A stretch of DNA of 64,000 bases from Anaspis maculata. Its lineage: Eukaryota; Arthropoda; Insecta; Coleoptera; Scraptiidae. The stretch covers positions 35,481,042 to 35,545,041 of the forward strand of contig OX421966.1 of assembly GCA_949128115.1 (NCBI GenBank), in the 5' to 3' direction. The position numbers and the translations under genes are program-made. Shown here one piece after another: positions 54,592-64,000 of the stretch; the stretch's first letter is position 1, and each line of letters starts with the position of its first letter. Under the pieces are notes generated by a model, which was not told the origin of the DNA, made no database searches, and was given only the letters and a program-made list of their open reading frames with translations.

Positions 54592-56046
54592 CAGGGTCTG
54601 TGACAGGGTGGTGAAAATTTCGATGCTCACCATTGGTATCTTGGAAACGGTAAGAGATACGAGGTCGGTTAAATTAGAAAAAAGTTGCGCATTTTTGTGG
54701 CGATTGAGAATCTGAAAAGAAACTTTGAATATTTTGATTGGTTTACGATTTATCACGAAAAAACTGCAAATTTTGATTTCAGAAATTATTCTTTATCTTT
54801 CCAACCATTCAAGCTATTTCAATCAAACTTGGTAGTTTTATGTTTTTGATCACTCCGAGTCGATCAACGTTGGCAGAAATTTTCCAGGCCTTCTTCTTTC
54901 GTATGGCCGCCATATTGGATTTTTGCACTTATGAATAGAAAAAAAATTAGCTTTCCGAATTAGTAACCAACATGTTCTTTTTATGACATTTTTAGCGTCA
55001 AATTTTGAAATTTTCGTAAATTATTGACAAAATCGGGAATGCTTTGAAAAACAATTGAAATATTATCAATAGCAACAACAGAAAGAAGACAGATTGTGTT
55101 CAATTGACGTATCTAAGGGCTCGATACCAAGTTGCAGGCGCGAAGTTTGTGACGGCGTAACTCGCCAAATACAGCGCGGTCTGATCAGTTGGTATCCGCC
55201 GTTGCTATGGTAACGGCACGTACGGCGGTCTCAGCCCCAACTTGGTATCGAGCCGTAACTTCTTAATCGTGTTTTGTGCTTGTTTGTACCGAGAGCTCAT
55301 AAATTAAATGAGTCAAGGGTGCCTGTAAATTCAAAAACGTCTGTCGAAGCTAGGGTAATCCTTACTCCTTTTCTAATAAATTTGTCACACTTTAACAAGA
55401 ACGATATGCTAGTTCCGACAGACGTTTTTGAACTCACAGACACCCTTGACCCATTCAATTTATGAACTACCGGTACAAACAAGCACAAAACACGATTAAG
55501 AAGTTAGATACGTCAATTGCACACCATCTGTCACTTTTTTGATGTTGCTATTGATAATATTTCAATTGTTTTTCAAAGCATTCCCGATTTTGTCAATAAT
55601 TTACGAGAATTTCAAAATTTGACGCTTGAAATGTCATAAAAAGAACATGTTGGTTACCAATTCGGAAAGCTAATTTTTTTCTCTATTCATAAGTGCAAAA
55701 ATCCAATATGGCGGCCATAAGAAAAACAAAAGTTGACTATCATAATTTGACATCTAGAAGGCCTGGAAAATTTCTGCCAACGGTGATCGACTCGGAGTGA
55801 TCAAAAACATAAAACTACCAAGTTTGATTGAAATAGCTTGAATGGTTGGAAAGATAAAAAATAATTTCTGAAATCAAAATTTTCAGTTTTTTCGTGATAA
55901 ATCGTAAACCAATCAAAATATTCGAAGTTTATTTTCAAATTCTCAATCGCCACAAAAATGCGCAACTTTTTTCTAATTTAACCGACCTCGTATCTCTTAC
56001 CGTTTCCAAGATACCAATGGTGAGCATCGAAATTTTCACCACCCTG
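54592..56046. mobile_element. 1455-bp TA-flanked foldback inserted in the LINE
   Basis: The ends are CAGGGTCTGTGACAGGGTGG and, inverted from the right, CAGGGTGGTGAAAATTTCG; the left terminal motif is duplicated. TA occurs at 54590-54591 and 56047-56048. Removing the element with one TA restores the LINE frame exactly across VIYTDLA, which proves both the borders and the 2-bp duplication. The arms pair to a tip near 55380 and include TATGGCCGCCATATTGGAT. No transposase is encoded, so mobilisation in trans is inferred. Confidence 0.9.
55117..55255. mobile_element. 139-bp PIF/Harbinger-like MITE nested in the foldback
   Basis: The ends GGGCTCGATACCAAGTTG and the inverse of CAACTTGGTATCGAGCCG are flanked by TAA at 55114-55116 and 55256-55258. 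The opposite arm of the host foldback (near 55495-55515) shows the empty site TATCTAACTTCTT, confirming a 3-bp TAA duplication. Such TWA duplications are characteristic of PIF/Harbinger (Tourist-type) MITEs. Confidence 0.85.
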
Positions 56047-57213
56047 TATACTGATTTGGCCAAAGCTTTCGATCGAGTTCATCATTGCATTTTGTTATAT
56101 AAATTAAAGTTATTTGGCCTTTGCAATGGATTGTTATTGTTAATGAAAGAAGTTTTGATTGGTAGAGAACAATTTGTAGAATATGGCGGTTTTCGATCTA
56201 ACACATATTGTGCTTACAGTGGTGTCACTCAAGGCTCTAATTTAGGTCCTCGTCTCTTCAATATTTTTTATAATGATGTTGTTTCTGTTTGTAATATCAA
56301 CTGTAAAATTTTCATCTATGCTGATGACCTCAAAATTGCTAATATCATTAATTCAAGAACTGATTGTTTGGACTTACAAAATAGCTTAGATATGTTGATT
56401 TTATGGTGTAAGAAAAATAAATTGGATCTGAATATTGACAAATGCAAAAAAATATGTTTTACAAAGAAAAACCAAAAAATAAATTTTTGCTACAACATAA
56501 AAGGTTTCTCGCTTGCTAATTGTAGCGAAATTATGGATTTGGGTGTAATCATGGATACAGCTCTAACTTTCATACCTCATATTGTACATATCACAAATAC
56601 TGCATCAAAAACCTTAGGCTTCATTTTTAGAAATACAAAAGAGTTTTGTAATATTTCAGCTATCAGAACATTGTTCCACGCACTTGTTCGGTCCAAGTTG
56701 GAATACTGCTGTGTAATTTGGTCTCCGCATAAGAAAATCTATATCAAGTTGATTGAGAACGTCCTTCGAAAATTTTCAAAATTTTTATTTTTCAAAATGC
56801 ATGGTTATTACCCACCAAGACATTGTGAACAAAACTATTTATTGAATGATGTGAAGGAGAACTCTCTTCTATCTAGAAGAAATGTTAGTCATTTTATTTT
56901 TTTACAAAAACTTTTGAAAGGGGATTTAGGTAGCCCGTCATTGTTGAGTGAAATAAAAATAAATATTCCTCGTATAGCAAGTCGGAGTTCATTAACATTT
57001 CATTTTAGCACTCCTAATACATTCCATCACCTAAATTCACCTCTAATCACTTGTTTTAGGCTGTACAATGATTTTTCTGCAAGCGACGAAAATTTGGATA
57101 TCTTCAGTCAAAATTTCATCGAAGCTACATTCAGAAGAAAAATAATGGAAAAGTATACATGCATTTTTTTTCCTTGTTTTTTTTTTTTTTCTGTTTGTTC
57201 AGTTTTCAATTAA
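56047..57213 (+). pseudogene. LINE reverse transcriptase, C-terminal fragment
   Basis: The continuation of motif A (TDLAKAFDRVHH) is followed by SGVTQGSNLGPRLFNIFYND and the catalytic YADD at about 56317-56328 (FIYADDLKIAN), then the thumb region and a C-terminal part with SKLEYCCVIWSPHK. It is open for about 388 codons to TAA at 57211-57213. Together with the upstream fragment this is a full RT apart from the foldback. Confidence 0.82.
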
Positions 57214-57375
57214 GATAAGAATTGTTGAATCACATAATTAATTATTATTGTCCACTTTAGACAAAAATGTCTGTTGGAAAAAATAAACTTATTATTATTA
57301 TTATTATTATTATTATAATAGCCATTTTGCAGGTCCTTGAAGGTTAGTTTAATGCCAACGCGCATGTCAATCGAT

Positions 57376-58120
57376 GAGGTCTGGTCAGTTGAAGTTGACA
57401 AAAGGACAAAATAAGCAGCCCGATAATGTGAGGTTGCGATTGAAGGGTCCAGTGCAGGAACCAGTCAAGTCCCCACTTTGGATTAAATATGGAAGTCGCT
57501 TGGTCGAAGAGTCCTACCAACTTTAGAAAAATTAGTAGTGGGCTAAAAATTTATGCACGCATTCCACCAATAGTAATTAATGTTGTGTGAAAATTCCAGA
57601 CCTCCACCAAATTTCCGAAGTTGATAGGACTTTTCAAGTAATTGACTGCATCATTGATTTAAATAAAAAAAAACTTGACTGGTTCTTGCATTGGACCCTT
57701 CATTTGGAATCAAACAGATGATGTTTTCGAGTGTTTTCGGAACACAAACTGCCTGAACTGCGATGGTTGGATTGGTGACAATGCCCTTGTCAATCGATTC
57801 AGCAGAACTAATTTATAGCTATTTTGCAGGCCGTCAAGAATCATATAGTAGGATCATCATAATGTGAAACTTATAAAGGAAGAAGCTCAAACCCCGAACT
57901 GCAAAGTAGAGTATGTGTAAGTACTGTGGGGAGCTATTATCACGCTGGTAGATAACAACAAGAAACAGCAACCACCAAAGGTTGGAAAATATTTTGACGT
58001 CACGAAACACCAGCTGAAGACCTTATTACGATCAAAGAAACTTTTGAAGTCAGCTCTTGTCAGAAGAAAAAGAGTGGTCAACATTAACAAAGGAAAGAAG
58101 AAGTGACACTAAGAAGAAAC
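57376..58120 (+). repeat. Solitary diverged relative of the 63-kb satellite
   Basis: GAGGTCTGGTCAGTTGAAGT at 57376 and GATAATGTGAGGTTGCGATT at 57423 match the satellite units at 63236-64000. TGTCAATCGAT-type words recur near 57792. The copy is stretched to about 400 bp by other sequence, so it is an old or composite fragment. Confidence 0.5.
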
Positions 58121-58123
58121 AGG

Positions 58124-58225
58124 ATTGGGCCGCTATTCTTGAATCGTGTGAGAAAAGTCCCTGGGAGTTTTATGCAATCCGCGATACATCGATGTAGCGA
58201 GAGTGGCCTAAAACCATGTGAGAAT
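58124..58225 (+). repeat. Fragment shared with the MITE at 7901-8302
   Basis: GGCCGCTATTCTTGAATCGT then GTGAGAAAAGTCCCTGG is identical to 7999-8036. Similarity continues weakly through an ..CGC.GTACA(C/T)..TGTAG.GA hairpin-like part. No end motifs of that MITE are present here. Confidence 0.5.
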
Positions 58226-58649
58226 GGTTCTCGCCTGCTTTAGAGTAGACGAGAAAACTCACATGAATATTTAGCAATTTTGCATTGTCTTCTGTATCAT
58301 CCTGTAGAAACTCTTATCTTGAGTCTCTTGATATTTTCTTCCATAGGATAGATGAGGGGAAGCTTAAGCTACCCAACGCAGCAAACAAAATTGGAACGCC
58401 TTGTTGGTCTTCAAAGTCAAACGATTTTTTTGGTGGCGTCAGCTAATTTGTCCAGCAGTTTGGTCTGTCGGATCCAAAGACGTTCATGATTAAGCAGAAG
58501 CAACAAGCAACGGTGTGTTTACTCGAGACGAATAGGCTCAAGTGGCAAACAGAATCAAAACGCACCCAGTACTGTTTAAATTCACCTGAAACTCGTTCCA
58601 TATAACGGCATATTTCATGGAATTTTTGTGACATTCAACGTTCTAAATA
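58226..58649. other. No gene recognised
   Basis: Short unique-looking spacer between the shared fragment and the Tc1-like foldback. Confidence 0.35.
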
Positions 58650-60855
58650 CACTTCTGAGCAAAAGTTAAGGGCCACTTTTTCAAATGTGAATAACTCACA
58701 AACGCTTTTTTTGATTTTGACGAATTTTCGCACAGAGGTGGTCTTATGTGTTGTAAAGACAAGTGTGAAGTGGCGCACTCACTAATCCATAGGTTTGTGG
58801 TAGGGAGGTCTTCGACTGTTGCTTTGCAGAAATGCGTAATTTTTAGTGACATCAAAGCATTGGATTTTGAACAAAATGGAAGTTCATCCAATAAAAAACG
58901 TCTAGTTTGCTTTGTTACAATGTTCTTAAGCAAGTACCATGCTAAGTTTGTTCATTGACATCTTTCATCTTCAAATTTTGACCATCAATCTCTTCTTATG
59001 GCTTGAACAATGTGTGAGGCACTACTTTGCGTGATTTTGGTTGAATACAGTTCAGTCGTGGATTTCTTGTGAATATGCGTCAACGTTTTGTGATTTTGGC
59101 CACTCTTGAGCCTCGAAAACAATAAATCCTTTATGCAGACTGTTACTAAAGAACAAAAACAAGAGAAAAAAGCTCACAAAAATGTCAAAATCTTGAGCAT
59201 TGACAAGAAATAAGTCATAATTTTCATCACATGCCGATAAAACACCTCTACAGTGACCAAAGAAGAAATGGTGAATTTCTTCAGTTCTTTTGGGGAAAAG
59301 ACCTTTACGGGGTGTCGCCAAGAGGCCAAGCGCAAAAACTATGAATGACAACTTTGATTGATCATTTGCCATCAATACTCAAGAGTTTAAATCACTTTAA
59401 CGCCATCAGGCCCTTTCGAATGCGAAGATGTTGAGAAATTAACTTCAAGTTTGTTGCTCTGCATTGAGTGAACCGATAGACGTATATGGATGATGGCCAT
59501 ACTCAGAGATGTGTATAAGCCTTGTGTTTAAATGTAGTAACCACCAAGAGCATCTGGCGACGCAAAAATTGGAAATCGATGTTTGTTTGAACCTCTGCAG
59601 TGTGAAAAACAGGTCAAATCAAATGACGTTCTCAATCGGGATTGTTCGTTTTTCGTAATTGTACAGGGACTGGTCAAAAACGACAAAGGTAAAACACGTA
59701 TCTCCCTGACAGGAAACGACTGGCGGGGTCGTGTATGATGCCGTCGTGGACAGCGGTTTCATCCAGATTGCATTTCATTCAGGATTCCGTTTGGGGGTGG
59801 CTCCATCATGGTGTGGGCAGGAATCTTTTTGATCAGTTCCTGTACATTTACGAAAGACGACAGTCCCGATTGAGAAAGTCATTTGATTTGAGCTTTTTTT
59901 CACACTGCAGAGGTTCAAACAAACCCCAATTTTAATTTCTTTGCGTCGTCAGATGCTCTTGGTGGTTTCTACATTTGAACACCAGGCTTATACACATCTC
60001 TGAGTATGGCCATCATCCATATCCGTCCATCGGTTCACTCAGTGCAGAGCAACAAACTTAAGTTAATTTTTCAACATCTTCGCATTCGAAAGGGCCTGAT
60101 GGCGTTAAAGTGATTTATACTCTTGAATATTGATGGCAAATGATCAATCAAGGTTGTCACTTATCGTTTTTGCGCTTGGCCTCTTGGCGACACCCCGTAA
60201 ATGTCTTTTCCCCAAAAGAACTGAATAAACTCACCATTTCTTCTTTGGTCACTGTAGAGGTGTTTTATCGGCATGTGATGGAAATTATGACTTATTTCTT
60301 GTCAGTGCTCAAGATTTCGACATTTTTGTGAGCTTTTTTCTCTTGTTTTTGTTCTTTAGTAACAGTCTGCATAAAGGATTTATTGTTTTCGAGGCTCAAG
60401 AGTGGCCAAAATCACAAAACGTTGACGCAAAATCACAAGAAATACACGACTGAACTGTATTCAACCAAAATCACGCAAAGTAGTGCCTCACACATTGTTC
60501 AAGCCATAAGAAGAGATTGATGGTCAAAATTTGAAGATGAAAGATGTCAATGAACAAACTTAGCATGATACTTGCTTAAGAACATTGTAACAAAGCAAAC
60601 TAGACGTTTTTTATTGGATGAACTTCCATTTTGTTCAAAATCCAATGCTTTGATGTCACTAAAAATTACGCATTTCTGCAAAGCAACAGTCGAAGACCTC
60701 CCTACCACAAACCTATGGATTAGTGAGTGCGCCACTTCACACTTGTCTTTACAACACATAAGACCACCTCTGTGCGAAAATTCGTCAAAATCAAAAAAAG
60801 CGTTTGTGAGTTATTCACATTTGAAAAAGTGGCCCTTAACTTTTGCTCAGAAGTG
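58650..60855. mobile_element. 2.2-kb Tc1-like foldback with transposase remnant at the centre
   Basis: The ends CACTTCTGAGCAAAAGTTAA then GGGCCAC and their exact inverse are flanked by TA (58648-58649, 60856-60857). The arms 58650-59682 and 59826-60855 are highly similar: a 96-codon frame is repeated identically in both (58643-58933 on -, 60572-60868 on +). The 143-bp spacer encodes a Tc1 transposase fragment. CAAAAGTTAAGGGCC-type termini with TA duplication fit Tc1/mariner. It appears to be an internally deleted, arm-duplicated derivative. Confidence 0.85.
59700..59834 (+). pseudogene. Tc1-type transposase fragment
   Basis: The frame at 59787-59828 reads PFGGGSIMVWAGIF, the strongly conserved block of Tc1 DDE transposases that follows the second catalytic Asp region. 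Just upstream (about 59714-59728) NDWRGRV resembles the W..V of the preceding FSDES segment but is broken by stops. The fragment is too short to be functional. It lies in the non-palindromic centre of the element. Confidence 0.72.
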
Positions 60856-63235
60856 TATATACAAATGAGAAATCTATAATTACTGGCAAAAGCCGCAGGG
60901 CGACTAATTTCGATGAAATAAACTGAAACTTGTAATTAATTAGCAATCGCCGGAAGCTACATTGGAGACAAAATAGGTTAGTGCAGATAAAACACGAACT
61001 GAGGATGAGGGTGGAGAACAGGCGGCGGCAGGTAAAATATTGTTCTGACACCAAACTCGAAAGTGTTATGATTGTCTCTGGCAGTGTGCACTGTGCAGCG
61101 GTGTCGTGCCATTCAACTTCGGAAAAGTCTAAATTCCAGCGCTCTGCACGGCTGGAGCTGGAAGGACCCACCCCCTAGACCTGTACTTACAGAAATCACG
61201 TGCCATAATGACACACCTGCTGAAAAACTAAGCGCTGTACTGAGTTTCTCATTAGGAAAACCCGGAGGTCCCCAGTCGCACTATTTCACTCACCAGTATA
61301 CGCGCGCGACGGCCCTGCTGAAGTTCTAAACCTCACAAATTTCAACCGGCACCTCTACCGAGCTAAAAACTTTATGGACACTTTAACCCCGCTCAATTGA
61401 CTACCACACCTGAGTGCAACGGCAGCACCAGCAGCAAGGCAAGAGTAGCAAACCAACATCCCGATGTGAACGAACTGCGGCGAAGTTTTGTCACCTGTTG
61501 CTCTAGCCACCATCCACACTCTATTAGTTTATTTATACCGAGCACCACTGCTTGGGGGGGAGGGTGAACTGCACCCCCATGAACTTGTCGGGTTACGACG
61601 TACGTGAGCATCTTAGGTATGCACGTAATGCATCATATGTGTGTGCAGCAGTATACTCGATGCCGAAGACAGAACGTGAAAATCATTGCTCCCTGGATGG
61701 CTCGTTACATGGATGGTGGATATGTCCCTGCAGGCGGAGGCAGTGGCAAGGCACCACACAGACACTTGCAGAATGTAACCGTCGGGAATTGTGCATGTGT
61801 GCCTCTCATCGTTTCAGCGTTATGGGAGACGACGCGAGGTGAACGACGCCCGTGTTAGTCGTAACAACCAGAACAGATGGCAGTTCCAGTGGTGGCGCGG
61901 TAACATTAATTAGTATTATTACAATTGCAGGGGTTACCTGGAGGGTTATTTTCACACCCCACTTACATTGGGATGTGACGCGCTTCGTGTGAAACAACGT
62001 GTCGCTTGAAGCAGGTTGCCGGCATATTATTATTGGTTGCGTATTCCCATTCTATTTAGATCTTGGTAGTCAAGGTCGAGTTTATCCTAAGTTACTACGG
62101 CAATTTAGCTTGATTACAACAGTTGATAATACGATGCCGAGTCACCCGTCAAATCAGCTATCCAGAAAGAAAGAAAGCACTGGTGGCTCATCTAGCTCTT
62201 TGCCCTCAAGAACACCATTGGAGGGTTAATGACCGTAATCGAATAGCACAACCCAATTACTATCACCACGGCGACATGACAAACGTGCTGTCACACCACG
62301 GAGCAGAGTACAAGCGTACAGCTACTGCAACCGTTAATCGGTTTACCCACTTTGATTGAGTTAGGGAACTCTGTTGCAATGTCCATTTACCCTCTGACCC
62401 TAATTCTCGTCATATCTAATCCACAGTGGTCGGAACGTAGCAGCGAAAAATACATGAGGGTTCGAAAAGGAGCGCTCGCATGGTGAGCCACTGAAACAGT
62501 GAAACGATTACGTAGAAAGGTAGTCTAGAAAGGTCTTTGCCGGATAAAACCGTCGTCGTAGGGTGAAACGTGAGTAACGTCGAGGAAGAAGACCTCTTCG
62601 GTAAAACTTTCTACTGTATTCTATAGGTTCTAGAACGGTGCGTTACTGTCAATGCGTGTCGATCACCACTGGACTTCGTTGACTTTCTTGTCACCAGAAG
62701 AGCTTTTCAAATGTCCGTTCGAAGGAATCACATTGCTGATATTCTGATACACTGTTGATTCAACCAGAACTGCCATCCTGTCTGCCGAGAGAAATCTAGG
62801 CGAAGTGAAAGCCACTGCAAAGTAAATCTTTCCCATGACTCCATGCGCATCACTTGAACTCACTGAAAACAGTGATCAATTAAGGTACTCAGTGTCAACT
62901 CTCAAGTGATACGGAAAATTAAAAGCGTCATTCAAGACTTCAAAAGAAAATCTCAAATGAATGGAAACAGGAAACAGGAGATGAATATAAGACTTTTCGA
63001 AACAAGGGAGCTTGAGCGAGCGTAAACACTTATGCGGCATTACTTCAGCCCTTCACTCAACACAATTTAGGAGACATCAGCCCTTTTAATCCGCAAATAA
63101 TTGGTTAAAATAATGATAGGAAATTAGTAAGATTTCGTCTCATTGCCTTCGTTGTACCAAGGACGCAGTGTAGCTGGGCATGGTGACGGAACGATTGACG
63201 GGAGTTGTATTGGCATAGATGCGTAGTCAGTGAGT
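60856..63235. other. No gene recognised
   Basis: Frames are short and unlike known proteins. GGGGGAGGGTGAACTGCACC near 61555 with CCCCCATG forms a small hairpin. The DNA is low-copy by eye and belongs to the pgant9 upstream intron or intergenic space. Confidence 0.35.
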
Positions 63236-64000
63236 GAGGTCTGGTCAATTGGAATTGATTGAAGGACGTAAGTGTCTGATGATATAGAGGCTGCAATCTG
63301 AATCGGTCAGATATGGCAAGGCACATTTTAAACTATAAGGTCTGGTAACTTGCTGGTCAAACGACAGAGGGCAGTCTAAAACAACACTGCCGAATACAAC
63401 CTAGTTGACAAGAATGGTATGTTGGTGACAAGGCACATGTCAATCCATGCGGTCTGGTCAGTTGAAGAAGGACAGCGAGCAGCTTGATAATGCAAGGACT
63501 GTAAGGTGGCAAATGAAATTGCCAGATGATGACGTTTTCGTGTGTTTTGGAAGTACTATACTGAGTGTGGTATTTAAGCTGCTGAGGGCATCACAGTCAT
63601 TGAGGTCCGGTCAGTTGGAGTTGATCAATAGACAGCAGTTTGATAATGTAAGGTTGCTATTGGAATCTGCCTGGTAATAGCGTTTTTGTGTGCTTTGGAA
63701 TTACTTCTTCCAAGCGTGGTGGGTATGCTGGTGACAACGCAGTGCACATGTAAATCGATGAGGTCTGGTCAGTTGAAGTTGATTGAACAGAACAGTTTGA
63801 TAATGTAGAAGTGCAGTCGGAATCTGCTCGATAATGGCGTTTTCGTGAATTTTAAGAATATTGCTTGACATTGGTGGTTATTTGGTTGTCAATGTGCAGC
63901 CAATCGATGCGGTCTGATCTGGTAAAGTTTTTGATCAAGGAGCATTTTGAATGTGGAAAGGTTGCAATTTGATGCTCAGATGACAGTCTTTCTACTGTTC
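63236..64000 (+). repeat. Tandem satellite, unit about 150-160 bp, running off the window
   Basis: Units begin G(A/C)GGTCTGGTCAGTTG near 63236, 63449, 63602, 63760 and 63909 (steps 213, 153, 158 and 149). Shared inner words are TTTGATAATGTA, GGAATCTGC and GCGTTTTCGTG or GCGTTTTTGTG, and CA(T/A)GT(C/A)AATC(G/C)AT precedes several starts. The first unit is longer, with extra sequence. The array continues beyond 64000. Confidence 0.7.

Larger units (their letters stand above)
53350..57317 (+). mobile_element. 5'-truncated jockey/CR1-like LINE, interrupted by a foldback
   Basis: This non-LTR retrotransposon retains the end of the endonuclease-RT linker, the reverse transcriptase and the C-terminal region, then a 3' tail of (TTA)n at about 57288-57317. 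A 1455-bp foldback (54592-56046) sits inside the RT. It lacks most of the endonuclease domain, consistent with 5' truncation; the left border is approximate. No RNase H domain was seen, which fits jockey/CR1-type elements rather than the I clade. Its orientation is opposite to pgant9. Confidence 0.75.

Noticed and set aside
55274..55488. Matching 63-codon frames on both strands
   Set aside because: They arise from the tip of the palindrome in the 54592-56046 foldback.
58643..60868. Identical 96-codon frames on opposite strands
   Set aside because: They are the two arms of the Tc1-like palindrome. No known protein similarity was recognised and the frame includes the terminal repeat.
1..64000. 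CRISPR arrays, operons, phage or viral genes
   Set aside because: The only regular arrays are the 24-bp minisatellite and the 150-160-bp satellite, neither with unique spacers. Gene structure is eukaryotic and no viral domain was recognised.

Overview
The window reads as nuclear DNA of an insect. It has an innexin (the invertebrate gap-junction family), a pgant9-type GalNAc-transferase, short phase-consistent introns of 44-70 nt beside introns of more than 20 kb, jockey/CR1-like and Tc1-like transposons, a tRNA-derived SINE, and no prokaryotic operon structure. The order of insect cannot be settled from the sequence alone.

Genes, left to right: (1) the 3' half of an innexin on + (about 1351-2058). 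(2) A complete two-exon CCDC137 homologue on - (2337-3217), convergent with the innexin and with interleaved poly(A) signals. (3) Remnants of a THAP domain (+, 6174-6420) and of an exon resembling an arthropod THAP/SWIM/YqaJ-type transposon-related protein (-, 6615-6774). (4) A complete five-exon CFAP210/CCDC173-like axonemal protein on - (16371-18858). (5) The 3' part of a pgant9-like polypeptide GalNAc-transferase on - (25539-52196): one catalytic exon, two alternative lectin exons only 44 nt apart, and a terminal lectin exon after a 21.7-kb intron. Its 5' exons lie beyond position 64000.

Most other DNA is mobile-element debris, dominated by long palindromic (foldback) elements. Many share CAGGGTG-type ends, a TA target duplication and almost fully palindromic arms, but have different interiors. 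About 11.9 kb of the 21.7-kb pgant9 intron is such elements plus one SINE. One foldback (54592-56046) split the reverse transcriptase of a LINE and itself carries a PIF/Harbinger-like MITE, so insertion order can be read directly. Another (58650-60855) keeps a Tc1-type transposase fragment at its centre, which suggests that the TA-flanked palindromes derive from Tc1/mariner transposons.

Tandem DNA: a degenerate 24-bp minisatellite at 9136-9690 and a roughly 150-160-bp satellite running off the right edge (63236-64000). No tRNA gene, rRNA or CRISPR array was found. The main biology is a likely mutually exclusive exon switch in a mucin-type glycosyltransferase inside a locus heavily colonised by hairpin-forming transposons.
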